Source: Agromyces rhizosphaerae (GTDB taxonomy: Bacteria; Actinomycetota; Actinomycetes; Actinomycetales; Microbacteriaceae). Taken from it: a stretch of DNA of 64,000 nucleotides. Position 1 is the first letter of the stretch; each line of letters opens with the position of its first letter. The stretch spans positions 3,534,001-3,598,000 of the forward strand of contig NZ_BSDP01000001.1 of the NCBI RefSeq assembly GCF_027925245.1. The letters are read 5' to 3'. The position numbers and the translations under genes are program-made. Of this stretch, positions 1 to 10,077 are shown piece by piece. The notes below the pieces were generated by a model. The model was not told the DNA's origin. It saw only the letters and a program-made list of their open reading frames with translations, and did no database searches.

Positions 1-1076
1 CCGAGCTGCGCGAGCGTCTTCAGCGCCGCGGCCATCGAGTCGGGGCTCGCGTTGTAGGCGTCGTTGATGACCGTGATGCCGTCTCGGCCGCCCATGAGCT
101 GCATGCGCCAGCGCTCGGCGAGCGTCACCGACTCGAGCCGCTGCACGATGTCGTCGAGCGCGAGGCCGAGCTCGGTCGCGACCGCGATCGCCGCGAGCGC
201 GTTCATGACGTGGTGCTCGCCGAGCACCCGGAAGCGCACGTCGGCGCCGCCGACACCGGCGACCTCGACGTGGAAGTCGGTGCCGCCCGCGTGCGCGACC
301 ACGTCGCTCGCACGCACGTCCGCGTTCGGGCCGAAGCCGAAGCGCACGATGCGGGCGCGGGTGCGGGCGGCCATGCCGTCGACGCGCGGGTCGTCGGCGT
401 TCAGCACGGCGACGCCGTCGTCGGCGAGCGCCTCGACCATCTCGCCCTTCGCGAGCACGGTCTGCTCGATGCCGCCGAACTCGCCGGCGTGCGCGAGGCC
501 GACCTTCAGCACGACCCCGATGTCGGGACGCGCCATGCGCGTGAGGCGCGCGATGTGCCCCACCCCCGATGCGCCCATCTCGGCGACGAGGTACTTCGTC
601 GACCCGGTGAGCTCGAGCATGGTGACCGGCGCGCCGACCTCGTTGTTGTACGAGCCCCGCGGGGCGACGGTCTCGCCCTCGGGCGACAGGATCGCGCGCA
701 GGAGGTTCTTCGTCGTCGTCTTCCCGTTCGACCCCGTGATGCCGATCACGCGCAGGTCGCCCGAGGCGCGCACCCTGCTCACGACCTCGGTCGCCAGCGC
801 GCCGAGCGCGACGACCGCGTCCCCGACCACGACCTGCGGCACGTCGAGCTCGAGCGGGTGCTCGACGATGAGGAGCTCGGCGCCGGCCGCGACCGCGTCG
901 GGTGCGAATCGGTGCCCGTCCGTCACCTCGCCGGGCTTGCAGACGAACACGTCGCCGGGGCCGACCTCGCGGGAGTCGGTGTGCACCGCTCCCGCCACGA
1001 CTCGGGTGCCGTGCGCGGCATCGACGAGTCGCCCGTCGACGGCGCGCGCGACCTCATCGATCGTCAGGGCGAGCAT
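1..1076 (-). CDS. murF: UDP-N-acetylmuramoyl-tripeptide--D-alanyl-D-alanine ligase MurF (C-terminus off window)
   Basis: This cytoplasmic ligase adds D-Ala-D-Ala to the UDP-MurNAc-tripeptide in peptidoglycan precursor synthesis. About 358 residues are visible and the C-terminal domain runs off the left edge. The reading shows an N-terminal Mur substrate domain, the ATP loop GSNGKTTT near residue 114, the MurF-type stretch SYNNEVGAPVTML, the AEMGA segment, and VINDAYNASPDSM in the central domain. These MurF signatures separate it from MurE. The ATG at 1076 lies 12 nt after the ftsI stop, so it should be translated in the same dcw transcript. murE, which normally sits between ftsI and murF in actinobacteria, is not present here. 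The assignment is firm. Confidence 0.93.
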   Translation of the reverse strand, partial: MLALTIDEVARAVDGRLVDAAHGTRVVAGAVHTDSREVGPGDVFVCKPGEVTDGHRFAPDAVAAGAELLIVEHPLELDVPQVVVGDAVVALGALATEVVSRVRASGDLRVIGITGSNGKTTTKNLLRAILSPEGETVAPRGSYNNEVGAPVTMLELTGSTKYLVAEMGASGVGHIARLTRMARPDIGVVLKVGLAHAGEFGGIEQTVLAKGEMVEALADDGVAVLNADDPRVDGMAARTRARIVRFGFGPNADVRASDVVAHAGGTDFHVEVAGVGGADVRFRVLGEHHVMNALAAIAVATELGLALDDIVQRLESVTLAERWRMQLMGGRDGITVINDAYNASPDSMAAALKTLAQL

Positions 1077-1088
1077 CGTCCTGCTTTC

Positions 1089-2864
1089 TCACCAGTGCGC
1101 TGGCAGTTCGGGCGCTTCAGCGCCGGAGGGAGTCGTCCGATTCGACTTCAGCACCTGGCTCATGACCTCCTGGAAGACGGGAGCCGAGGCGGCGGACGAG
1201 TTCATCTTAACGGGATCCATGATGCTCACCGAAACGACGAACTCCGGGTCGTCGGCGGGCGCGAAGCCCGACACGGAGACGAGGTAGCCGCTCTGGTAGC
1301 CGCCGTTCCCGTCGGGCACCTGGGCGGTTCCGGTCTTCGCCGCGACCCGGTACCCGGGGACGTTCCAGCGGTCGGCGAGCCAGCCGTCGCGGTACACCTG
1401 CTCGAGCATGAGCGAGGTCTTCGCGGCCGCCTTCTCCGAGATCACGCGCGTGCCCTCGGCGGGCGCCTCGTCGGTGAGCTCGCCGTCCTCGCCCACGCAG
1501 CCCTCGACCAGGGTCACGGGCATGCGCACGCCGCCGTTGGCGATCGTCTGGTAGACGCTCGCGATCTGCACCGCCGTGGTCGTGAGGCCCTGGCCGAACA
1601 TGGTCGTGTACTTGGTCTGGTTGTCCCAGTCCCGCCAGTCGTGCAGGATCCCCGGATCCTCGGCCAGGAACCCGACCTCCGTCGACTGACCGATGCCGAA
1701 CGCCTCCAGGTACCCGAATCGCTCGGAGTCCGACAGGCGCTCGCCGAACAGCGACATGCCGGTGTTCGACGAGTCGACCAGCACGCCCGTCAGGGTCATG
1801 CGCTCGTCCTCGTGGAAGTGGCTGTCGTTGATGTTCGCGCCGTTCGACGGCAGGTAGCGGTACGGCGCGACGACGCCCGGCTCGTCCTCCCCCGCGTCGA
1901 CGACGGCCGCGGCCGTGAGGGTCTTGAACGTCGAGCCGGGCTCGAACGACGCCGTGAACGCCCGCGAGCCGCGGTCGGACGAGTCCGACGCGGCGGGGTC
2001 GTTGGGGTCGACCGTCGGCACGTCGGCGACGGCGAGCAGCCGTCCCGTCTCCACCTCCATGACGGTCACCGTCGCCCAGGCCGCACCGGTCGCCGCGACC
2101 TGGGCCGCAGCGACCCGCTGCACGTACCACTGCAGGTCGGAGTCGATCGTGAGCTTCAGGTCGCCGCCGTCCCTCGCCTCCTCGAGCACCACCGTGCTGT
2201 CGGGGATCGGCGTGTAGTCGCCCGCGCCGTACAGGTACTGCTCGAGCCCGTCCTGCCCGGCGAGGCACGCGTCCTCGCTCAGCTCGAGGCCGGCGAGGGC
2301 GTCGCCGTCGTCTCCCGTGAAGCCGATGAGGTTCCCCGCGACCGACCCGTTCGGGTAGGTGCGGCTCGGATGCCTCCAGGGGACGACCCAGGGGATGTCG
2401 AGCGCCTGCACGGCCTCGTAGGTCGTCACGTCGACCAGCTTCGACACGTACGCGAAGTCGGAGTCCGGGTCCTCCGCGAGCGCGGCCTCGATGATGCCGA
2501 GCACCTGGTCGCCCGTCAGGCCGACGACCGCCCCGAGCGCCTCCGCGGTCTCCTCGAGCGGCACGTCGACGGTCTCGCCGTCGACCTCGCGCTCGATCGG
2601 GCCCGCCTTCGCCTTGGACGGCGACAGGGCGATGTCCCAGCGCATGACGCTGTCGGCGAGCACGACGCCGTCGGCGTCGAGGATGTCGCCGCGGGCGCCG
2701 TACACGGTCTTCGGCGCGGAGCGCAGCTCGGTCGCCTGCTCGCTGAGCGAGGCCGCGCGCACCACCTGGATGTCGACGAGACGCGTGACGAACACCGAGA
2801 TCAGCCCGAGCAGCACGGCGGCGAACACGACGGCGCGCCGGGAGCGCGATCGGCTCGTGGTCAC
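1089..2864 (-). CDS. ftsI: Division-specific penicillin-binding protein FtsI (PBP3, class B transpeptidase)
   Basis: The 591-residue protein is a membrane-anchored D,D-transpeptidase that cross-links septal peptidoglycan. After a basic N-terminus there is one membrane segment at about residues 11-28, then a PBP dimerisation domain, then the transpeptidase domain. The three active-site motifs are intact: STFK with nucleophile Ser311, SSN at 365-367, and KTG at 510-512. It lies between the ftsL-like gene (27 nt gap) and murF (12 nt gap) in the dcw cluster, so it is expected to be co-transcribed from the MraZ-controlled promoter. The length is usual for actinobacterial FtsI, with no extra PASTA domains. 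Confidence 0.95.
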   Translation of the reverse strand: MTTSRSRSRRAVVFAAVLLGLISVFVTRLVDIQVVRAASLSEQATELRSAPKTVYGARGDILDADGVVLADSVMRWDIALSPSKAKAGPIEREVDGETVDVPLEETAEALGAVVGLTGDQVLGIIEAALAEDPDSDFAYVSKLVDVTTYEAVQALDIPWVVPWRHPSRTYPNGSVAGNLIGFTGDDGDALAGLELSEDACLAGQDGLEQYLYGAGDYTPIPDSTVVLEEARDGGDLKLTIDSDLQWYVQRVAAAQVAATGAAWATVTVMEVETGRLLAVADVPTVDPNDPAASDSSDRGSRAFTASFEPGSTFKTLTAAAVVDAGEDEPGVVAPYRYLPSNGANINDSHFHEDERMTLTGVLVDSSNTGMSLFGERLSDSERFGYLEAFGIGQSTEVGFLAEDPGILHDWRDWDNQTKYTTMFGQGLTTTAVQIASVYQTIANGGVRMPVTLVEGCVGEDGELTDEAPAEGTRVISEKAAAKTSLMLEQVYRDGWLADRWNVPGYRVAAKTGTAQVPDGNGGYQSGYLVSVSGFAPADDPEFVVSVSIMDPVKMNSSAASAPVFQEVMSQVLKSNRTTPSGAEAPELPAHW

Positions 2865-2891
2865 GGGTGCGCTCCCTTCCGCGGGCCCGGG

Positions 2892-3506
2892 TCAGCGTGT
2901 GCTGGGCGTGGGCAGCCCGTCCTCGAACGACGGTACGTCGGGCTCGGCCTCGGCCGCGGCCGCCGCGCCGGACGCCTCGCGGTCGGTCACGGGCGCGGGC
3001 GCCGCCCCGGAGGGGGCGTCCGCGCTCGCGGTGCGCTCCTCGGTGACGAGCGGGACGCCCGAGATGAGCGAGTTCGGCACGAGCGACGCCGACGACCCCG
3101 CCGTGGACGCCGCGGCGGGCACGGGCTCGCCGAGCACCTTGCCGTCGGACAGCCGCAGGTAGACCGGGTCGGCGTCCTGCACCATGCCGAGCGACTCCGC
3201 GTTCGCCGCGAGGAACTGGGGCGACTCGACGCGGTCGAGCTCCTCGGCCACCTGCTGGTGGGTGCGCGCGAGCTCGGTCTGCTCCGCCTGGAGCGCGTCG
3301 ATCTCGTACGCGCCCTGGGTGACCGCGACGCTCAGCAGCAGCTGCGCGGCGATGATGAGCGCGGCGCCGGCGACCGCCACGATGGCGTAGGCGAGCCGGG
3401 GCCGGGCGCGACGCGGCGCCGGCTCCGGAGCCGGCCGGAGTCGGGGATGCGGGCGCGGTGCGGGCCGTTCGGCCGGCCTCGCGCGCCCCAGGACCTGTGC
3501 GCTCAT
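2892..3506 (-). CDS. ftsL: FtsL-like septal membrane protein
   Basis: The 204-residue protein has a Pro/Arg-rich cytoplasmic head, one membrane helix at about 39-60 and a short extracytoplasmic coiled-coil segment (about 70-95). A Ser/Ala/Glu-rich low-complexity tail follows. Sequence similarity to FtsL is typically weak. The call rests on topology and on position between rsmH and ftsI, where ftsL sits in dcw clusters. Its ATG overlaps the rsmH stop region by 4 nt, suggesting translational coupling. FtsL partners FtsB/FtsQ and activates FtsW/FtsI in the divisome. The long acidic tail is lineage-specific. Confidence 0.72.
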   Translation of the reverse strand: MSAQVLGRARPAERPAPRPHPRLRPAPEPAPRRARPRLAYAIVAVAGAALIIAAQLLLSVAVTQGAYEIDALQAEQTELARTHQQVAEELDRVESPQFLAANAESLGMVQDADPVYLRLSDGKVLGEPVPAAASTAGSSASLVPNSLISGVPLVTEERTASADAPSGAAPAPVTDREASGAAAAAEAEPDVPSFEDGLPTPSTR

Positions 3507-4471
3507 GCGTTCCCCCTCGTGCGTTCCACCGCGCGCAGCCGGACGGGCTTCGCGCGCGGGTTCTCCTCCTGCTCGGCCGGGCTCGCGAGCTCGGCTCCCC
3601 TCGTGAGCAGTCGGAACCTCGGCTGGTGCTCGGGCAGCTCCATGGGCAGCCCGGGCGGTGCGGTCGACGTCGTGGCCGCCTGGAGCGTGCGCTTCACGAT
3701 GCGGTCCTCGAGCGACTGGTAGGCGAGCACGACCATGCGCCCGCCCACCGCCAGCGCATCGAGCGCGGCGGGTATCGCGTGCTCGAGCACGGACAGCTCG
3801 GCGTTGACCTCGATGCGCAGCGCCTGGAAGACGCGCTTGGCGGGGTGGCCCGCCCGTTGCAGCGCCGCCGGCGTGGCATCCGACAGGATCTCCACCAGGC
3901 GGCCCGAGCGCGTGATCGGCGCCTCGGCGCGCGCCCGGACGATCGCCCTGGCGTACCGTGCGGCGAGCTTCTCCTCGCCGTACTCCTGGAAGATGCGGCG
4001 CAGGTCGCCCTCGCCGTACTCCGCCAGGACGTCGGCGGCGGTGATGCCGGCCGACGCGTCCATGCGCATGTCGAGCGGCGCGTCCTTGGCGTACGCGAAG
4101 CCGCGTTCGGCGCGGTCCAGCTGCAGCGACGAGACGCCGAGGTCGAAGAGGATGCCGTCGACCGCGCTGAAGCCCTCGCCCGCGACGGCGTCGAGGATGC
4201 CGTCGTACACCGTGTGCACCGGGCGGAGCCGGTCGCCGAACCGCGCGAGGCGCTCGGCGGCGATCCCGAGCGCGTCGGTGTCGCGGTCGAGGCCGATCAC
4301 GGTGAGGCCGTCGAAGCGCTCGAGCAGCGCCTCGGTGTGGCCGCCCATGCCGAGCGTGGCGTCCACGAGCACGGCCCCGGCGCGCGCGACGGCGGGCTCG
4401 AGCAGTTCGATGGTCCGCTCGAGCATGACCGGGGTGTGGATGCGTGACAGGTCGTCCATCTCTTCGTCCAT
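3503..4471 (-). CDS. rsmH: 16S rRNA (cytosine(1402)-N(4))-methyltransferase RsmH (MraW)
   Basis: RsmH methylates N4 of C1402 in 16S rRNA using S-adenosylmethionine. The protein of about 322 residues carries the family start [13 protein letters not shown], the SAM-binding segment [15 protein letters not shown], and [15 protein letters not shown], with [14 protein letters not shown] further on. The ATG at 4471 was chosen because the family begins shortly before HTPVML. Another in-frame ATG at 4459 is possible, and the longer open frame to 4645 would overlap mraZ. It is the second gene of the dcw cluster and overlaps ftsL by 4 nt. Confidence 0.93.
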   Translation of the reverse strand: MDEEMDDLSRIHTPVMLERTIELLEPAVARAGAVLVDATLGMGGHTEALLERFDGLTVIGLDRDTDALGIAAERLARFGDRLRPVHTVYDGILDAVAGEGFSAVDGILFDLGVSSLQLDRAERGFAYAKDAPLDMRMDASAGITAADVLAEYGEGDLRRIFQEYGEEKLAARYARAIVRARAEAPITRSGRLVEILSDATPAALQRAGHPAKRVFQALRIEVNAELSVLEHAIPAALDALAVGGRMVVLAYQSLEDRIVKRTLQAATTSTAPPGLPMELPEHQPRFRLLTRGAELASPAEQEENPRAKPVRLRAVERTRGNA

Positions 4472-4569
4472 CTGCGTTCCGGGCCGATCCCGGCCCCCGA
4501 TTCCCATCCGGGTCGTCCTGCTGCGGGGAAGTGCACCAGGCTGATCCGGCTGGGGATCGCGGGCCGGGC

Positions 4570-5001
4570 TCAGAAGAGCCCCGGGATCACCTCCTCCGCC
4601 GTGTTCGCGAAGACCGCTTCCTGCTCTGCGAGGTACGTCTGCCATGCCTCGGCGTCCCAGATCTCGACGCGGCTGCCCGCGCCGATCACGGCGAGGTCGC
4701 GGTCGAGACCCGCGTACTGGCGCAGGGACGACGGGATGGTGACGCGGTGCTGCTTGTCGGGGGTCTCCGCGGTGGCGCCGGACAGGAACACGCGCATGTA
4801 GTCGCGGGCCTGCTTGCTGGTGACCGGTGCCTGGCGGATCGTGTCGTGGATGGTCTCGAACTCGCGCGCGCTGAAGACGTACACGCAGTGCTCCTGACCA
4901 CGTGTCATCACGAGGCCGTTGGCGAGTTCATCCCGGAACTTGGCCGGAAGAATGATGCGCCCCTTCTCGTCGAGCTTCGGCTCGTGCGTACCGAGGAACA
5001 C
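4570..5001 (-). CDS. mraZ: Transcriptional regulator MraZ
   Basis: MraZ is the AbrB-fold DNA-binding first gene of the dcw cluster and represses its own operon in several bacteria. The 143-residue protein begins [25 protein letters not shown], split here as [15 protein letters not shown] and [10 protein letters not shown], which is the first SpoVT/AbrB repeat. A second repeat, [17 protein letters not shown], lies near residue 85. The GTG at 5001 is chosen because family members start at this Phe-Leu-Gly; the open frame extends upstream only because no stop intervenes. Three 10-bp-spaced AAAGTGG repeats lie 39-65 nt upstream of the start, matching a MraZ box, so autoregulation is likely. Confidence 0.95.
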   Translation of the reverse strand: MFLGTHEPKLDEKGRIILPAKFRDELANGLVMTRGQEHCVYVFSAREFETIHDTIRQAPVTSKQARDYMRVFLSGATAETPDKQHRVTIPSSLRQYAGLDRDLAVIGAGSRVEIWDAEAWQTYLAEQEAVFANTAEEVIPGLF

Positions 5002-5039
5002 TGCATCACCCCCATTCCTCCGGCCAGAACCAGGTAGCT

Positions 5040-5066
5040 CCACTTTACTCCACTTTCCACCACTTT
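5040..5066 (-). promoter_or_regulatory. MraZ box: three AAAGTGG repeats with 10-bp period
   Basis: On the minus strand AAAGTGG occurs at 5066-5060, 5056-5050 and 5046-5040, separated by 3-nt spacers, so the period is exactly one helical turn. This is the architecture reported for MraZ operators (repeats of about 7 nt plus 3 nt). It lies just upstream of mraZ and is the probable autoregulatory site of the whole division cluster. Confidence 0.85.
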
Positions 5067-5107
5067 CAATGGAACCTGAGTCGAATTCAGGGCCTGCACA
5101 TACAGGA

Positions 5108-5136
5108 ACCCCCGTGATCATGCGGATCACGGGGGT
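5108..5136. repeat. Perfect 12-bp inverted repeat upstream of mraZ
   Basis: ACCCCCGTGATC (5108-5119) pairs perfectly with GATCACGGGGGT (5125-5136) around a 5-nt loop. It sits between the end of the DUF3040 gene and mraZ. It could be a second terminator for the upstream gene or an additional operator for the division cluster. No T-run follows, so the role is undecided. Confidence 0.6.
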
Positions 5137-5237
5137 GGAGGGAAATGGAGTGAATCAGGGCTGCGGATGCCTCGAAGGCGCGCGAATCGCGCGATTCACC
5201 CGCCCGGGCCGGGCGTCGCATCTCCGGCGAACGCGAA

Positions 5238-5269
5238 CGAGGGCCGATCCTCGATCGGATCGACCCTCG
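5238..5269 (-). terminator. Hairpin terminator after the DUF3040 gene
   Basis: A 13-bp stem (5238-5250 with 5257-5269) closes a 6-nt loop. The single mismatch becomes a G-U pair in the minus-strand transcript. It begins 21 nt beyond the stop of the DUF3040 gene. Actinobacterial terminators often lack a long U-run, as here. Confidence 0.65.
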
Positions 5270-5290
5270 GTGGAGCGAAGTGGAGGCGGG

Positions 5291-5674
5291 CTAGTCGCGC
5301 TCCTCCTGGCGGCGGTCCCAGCGCTGGTTCATGCGGTCCATGAAGCCGGCCGAGCCCGAGCCGCGCCCGGAGCGCTGCCCGTCCGCGAGGTCGGAGAGCT
5401 CCTCGACGGAGACCTTCCGCGACGGCGAGATCGCGAGGAGCACGCCGAGGAACATCAGCGCGAACCCGATGATGCCGATGAACAGCAACTGAGTCGCGAC
5501 TCCGGCGATGAGCGCACCCACGCCGGCGACGCCCAGCAGCACGCCGAGCACCACGGAGCGGTAGTTCGGTCGGCCACGTCGCCCACCCACCGTCGCCACG
5601 AAGTCGGCATCGTTGCGATAGAGGCTGCGCTCCATCTCCTCCAGGAGGCGCTGCTCCTGCTCTGAAAGCGGCAT
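5291..5674 (-). CDS. DUF3040 domain membrane protein
   Basis: This small actinobacterial membrane protein has 127 residues. It begins MPLSEQEQRLLEEMERSLY, the conserved DUF3040 start, which fixes the ATG at 5674; a GAAGGG-type ribosome binding site lies just upstream. Two hydrophobic helices follow at about residues 38-60 and 63-82. The C-terminal cytoplasmic tail is charged and Arg/Gly-rich. Members commonly sit next to mraZ in actinobacteria, and the molecular function is unknown. It is separated from mraZ by two hairpins, so it is probably its own transcription unit. Confidence 0.85.
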   Translation of the reverse strand: MPLSEQEQRLLEEMERSLYRNDADFVATVGGRRGRPNYRSVVLGVLLGVAGVGALIAGVATQLLFIGIIGFALMFLGVLLAISPSRKVSVEELSDLADGQRSGRGSGSAGFMDRMNQRWDRRQEERD

Positions 5675-5737
5675 CTCATTCCCTTCAGCCTCGGGATCGA
5701 CGCATCGTATCCCGATTCTAGCGCCGCCACGCGCCAG

Positions 5738-5743
5738 TAGGCT
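5738..5743 (+). promoter_or_regulatory. -10 hexamer TAGGCT, leaderless start at 5750
   Basis: TAGGCT is followed by 6 nt and then the GTG of the polyprenyl synthase, so the predicted transcript starts at or next to the start codon. No Shine-Dalgarno sequence is present. Confidence 0.6.
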
Positions 5744-5749
5744 AGGCGC

Positions 5750-6874
5750 GTGCCGGAAAGCTCCCATCTCGTCGACCTGGTGCACGCCCGGATCGACGAG
5801 TTCCTCACCGAACGCCACTCCATTCTCGTCTCGATCAGCCCGGACCTCGATCCGATCGCGACGTTCTCCCGGCGGTTTCTCAGCGGCGGCAAGCGTTTCC
5901 GGGCGCTCTTCTGCTACTGGGGCTGGCAGGCGGTGCACGGGCACTCCGGCGGGTTCGACCCGTTCGCGGAGGACGGCGACCCGGAGACCGACCCGGTCGG
6001 CGTCGTCTCGGTCGCCGCTGCCCTCGAGTGCTTCCACGCCGCCGCGCTCGTGCACGACGACATCATCGACCACTCCGACACGCGCCGCGGGGCCCCGGCC
6101 GCGCACCGCGAGTTCGAGTCGCTGCACCGCGAGGCCGGGTGGGACGGCGACGCCGCAGCGTTCGGCGAGGCCACGGCGATCCTCGTCGGCGACCTGCTGC
6201 TCGGCTGGGCCGACGACCTGATCCAGGCGGGCACGAGCGTCCTCGACGACCCCGCCCGCGCGATCGCCGCGCGCCGGGAGTTCCAGCGCATGCGCGCGGA
6301 GGTCACCGCCGGGCAGTACCTCGACATCCTCGAGGAGCAGGCGTGGCGGAGCCAGCCCGAGGCGCAGCTGCGGCCGCGTGCCGAGCGCGTGATCGTGTAC
6401 AAGTCCGCGCGCTACAGCATCGAGGCGCCGCTCCGCATCGGCGCCGCCCTCGCCGGCGCCGACCCCGCGCAGCTCGCCGCACTCAGCGACTTCGGCCTGC
6501 CGCTCGGCATCGCCTACCAGCTCCGCGACGATCTCCTGGGCGTGTTCGGCGACCCGGCGACCACCGGCAAGCCGTCGGGCGACGACCTCCGCGAGGGCAA
6601 GCGCACGGTGCTGATCGCGGTGGCGAGGGAACTGCTGGCGCCCGGCCAGCGGCGACTGCTCGACGAGCTGCTCGGTGATCCCGGCCTCGACGCCGCCCAG
6701 GTCGAGATGCTCCAGGAGACGCTGCGCGCCTGCGGCGCCGTCGACGAGATCGAGCGGATCATCTCGGCGCGCGTCGCCGAGGCGACCGCCGCGCTCGAGG
6801 ACGCGCCGCTCAGCCGAGCCGCGCGCGCCGAGCTGACCGCGCTGGCCGAGACGGTCGCCCGCCGCGAACGCTGA
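5750..6874 (+). CDS. Polyprenyl diphosphate synthase (IdsA/GrcC-type trans-prenyltransferase)
   Basis: The 374-residue enzyme condenses isopentenyl diphosphate onto an allylic diphosphate. It shows the GGKRFRALF stretch, the first Asp-rich motif in VHDDIIDHSDTRRG, and the second in YQLRDDLLGVFGD followed by TTGKPSGDDLREGKRT. Both Mg-binding motifs are complete. The product chain length cannot be read from sequence alone. Position next to a Rv2175c-like gene and pknL matches mycobacterial idsA2 (Rv2173). A second paralogue, crtE, lies in the carotenoid operon, so this copy probably serves menaquinone or general prenyl supply. GTG start with a TAGGCT hexamer 6 nt upstream suggests a leaderless mRNA. 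Confidence 0.88.
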   Translation: MPESSHLVDLVHARIDEFLTERHSILVSISPDLDPIATFSRRFLSGGKRFRALFCYWGWQAVHGHSGGFDPFAEDGDPETDPVGVVSVAAALECFHAAALVHDDIIDHSDTRRGAPAAHREFESLHREAGWDGDAAAFGEATAILVGDLLLGWADDLIQAGTSVLDDPARAIAARREFQRMRAEVTAGQYLDILEEQAWRSQPEAQLRPRAERVIVYKSARYSIEAPLRIGAALAGADPAQLAALSDFGLPLGIAYQLRDDLLGVFGDPATTGKPSGDDLREGKRTVLIAVARELLAPGQRRLLDELLGDPGLDAAQVEMLQETLRACGAVDEIERIISARVAEATAALEDAPLSRAARAELTALAETVARRER

Positions 6875-6880
6875 CCGCCG

Positions 6881-7225
6881 TCAGGCGAGCGCCTGGGCCA
6901 CCCGCCGGACCTCGGTCTTGCGACCGCTGCGCAGCGCCTCGATCGGCGTCGTCTCGAGGCTCTCGTCGACCGAGACCAGCCACTCGACCGCCTCGTCGTC
7001 CGTGAAGCCGGCATCGCCCAGCACGATCACGGTGCCGCGGAGCTCGTGCACGGGCTCGCCGTCGCGCAGGAACGACTCCGGCACCTTAAGCACCCCGTCC
7101 ACGCGCCGGGCGACGAGCTGGCGGTCGTCGATGAGCCTGCGAACGCGGCTGGGCGTGGTGCCGAGCATCTCCACGAGATCCGGAACGGTCAGCCAGGTGG
7201 TCGCCTCGAGGGCCTCCTCAGTCAC
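6881..7225 (-). CDS. Rv2175c-family DNA-binding protein
   Basis: The 114-residue protein starts VTEEALEATTWLTVPDLVEML, an excisionase-like winged helix-turn-helix (about residues 10-45). It ends with the characteristic RRVAQALA. In mycobacteria Rv2175c is a DNA-binding protein phosphorylated by the adjacent kinase PknL. A pknL-type kinase lies about 0.85 kb away here, so the pair is conserved. Threonines near the N-terminus (TTW, TTPS) are plausible phosphosites, which is inference. The GTG at 7225 gives the family-sized protein; a CACGCT hexamer 6 nt upstream fits the leaderless pattern seen elsewhere in the window. Confidence 0.82.
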   Translation of the reverse strand: MTEEALEATTWLTVPDLVEMLGTTPSRVRRLIDDRQLVARRVDGVLKVPESFLRDGEPVHELRGTVIVLGDAGFTDDEAVEWLVSVDESLETTPIEALRSGRKTEVRRVAQALA

Positions 7226-7355
7226 GCCTCCAGCGTGCCACGGACCTGCGCGTCGCGCACCCCACCCCATCGATCCGGCGACGCGCCATCGCGTGGATTG
7301 CCAGTTCGACCGGCATCTGCGAGCGTGGGAGACGTCAGCCGATCGGGGGGTTGGG

Positions 7356-7985
7356 ATGACGAGGATCGACACCGCGGGGGACGTGGGCGGCACGGAGCGA
7401 GCAGGCGACGGGCCCGAACGTGCGGCGCCCGAGCACGGCCGGCACGGCGCTCCGGACGCCAGGCCCGTGCTGCACGACCTCGCGACGCTGCCGACGACGG
7501 TGATCGGCACCGTCGTCGGCGCCTTCGGCCGGTTCCACGCGGCCGCCCCGGCGCACGGCCGACGGGCGCGGCGCGAGGCCCCGGCACTCCGGCCGACCGC
7601 ACGCACGCGGAGGGGTCGCCGGCCGCAGGGACTGCGCTACACCGTCGCCGAGGGCGACACCGCGAGCGCGATCGCCGCGCGATTCGGCATCCCGACCGCA
7701 TCCGTGCTGGCGACGAACGGGCTCGGCTGGTCGAGCCCGCTCGAGCCCGGGCAGGAGCTCGTCCTCGACGTCGCACCCGATGCGGTCCCGCGCGCCGCCG
7801 AGGCGGTCGACCCCGGCATCCGCCACTGCGCCGTCGTCGACGGCGACACGCTCGCCGACGTGGCCGAGCGGCACCGGGTCGACCTCGCGGACCTCCTCCG
7901 GGTCAACGGGCTCCACCGCGGCAGCCCCGTCGCCGCGGGCCAATCGCTGGTGCTCCCGGGCACGGACGACGCACCCGCCGCCTGA
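7356..7985 (+). CDS. LysM-domain peptidoglycan-binding protein
   Basis: The 209-residue protein has two LysM modules: YTVAEGDTASAIAARFGIP near residue 95 and CAVVDGDTLADVAERHRVD near 155. Each carries the typical N-GL...G..L tail. LysM binds glycan chains of peptidoglycan. The N-terminal 90 residues are low-complexity and basic, with only a weakly hydrophobic patch (TTVIGTVVGAFG), so no clear signal peptide is seen. The ATG at 7356 has a purine-rich GGGGGG upstream. It sits between the Rv2175c-like gene and pknL, consistent with a wall-related role. Confidence 0.72.
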   Translation: MTRIDTAGDVGGTERAGDGPERAAPEHGRHGAPDARPVLHDLATLPTTVIGTVVGAFGRFHAAAPAHGRRARREAPALRPTARTRRGRRPQGLRYTVAEGDTASAIAARFGIPTASVLATNGLGWSSPLEPGQELVLDVAPDAVPRAAEAVDPGIRHCAVVDGDTLADVAERHRVDLADLLRVNGLHRGSPVAAGQSLVLPGTDDAPAA

Positions 7986-8054
7986 GCGGTCACGATGGCG
8001 TCTCGATGACGCACGCGGGCGGTGTTTCGGTCCGCCGGGCGCCGCGCGGATTCG

Positions 8055-8060
8055 TACACT
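8055..8060 (+). promoter_or_regulatory. -10 hexamer TACACT, leaderless start at 8067
   Basis: TACACT followed by 6 nt and the GTG of pknL. This favours the GTG at 8067 over the first upstream ATG (8022), which would place the promoter inside the coding region. Confidence 0.6.
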
Positions 8061-8066
8061 CGTACG

Positions 8067-9983
<1,917 letters not shown>

Positions 9984-10077
9984 CGGCGGGGCGGATGCCC
10001 CGAGCAGGCGCGCCGGCGGTGCGGGCGCGCGCCCGTGGCATCCGGCCCGACGCCGTTCTCCGCCTCCGGCGGGCGGG

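Noticed and set aside
210..3722. A 1170-codon plus-strand open frame opposite murF, ftsI and ftsL
   Set aside because: It has Arg/Ala/Val-rich low-complexity composition and no motif, and lies antisense to genes with clear active sites. Long spurious frames are expected at this GC content.
9984..10077. A terminator hairpin between pknL and aroG
   Set aside because: Several short GC-rich pairings are possible but none is long or unique enough to call.
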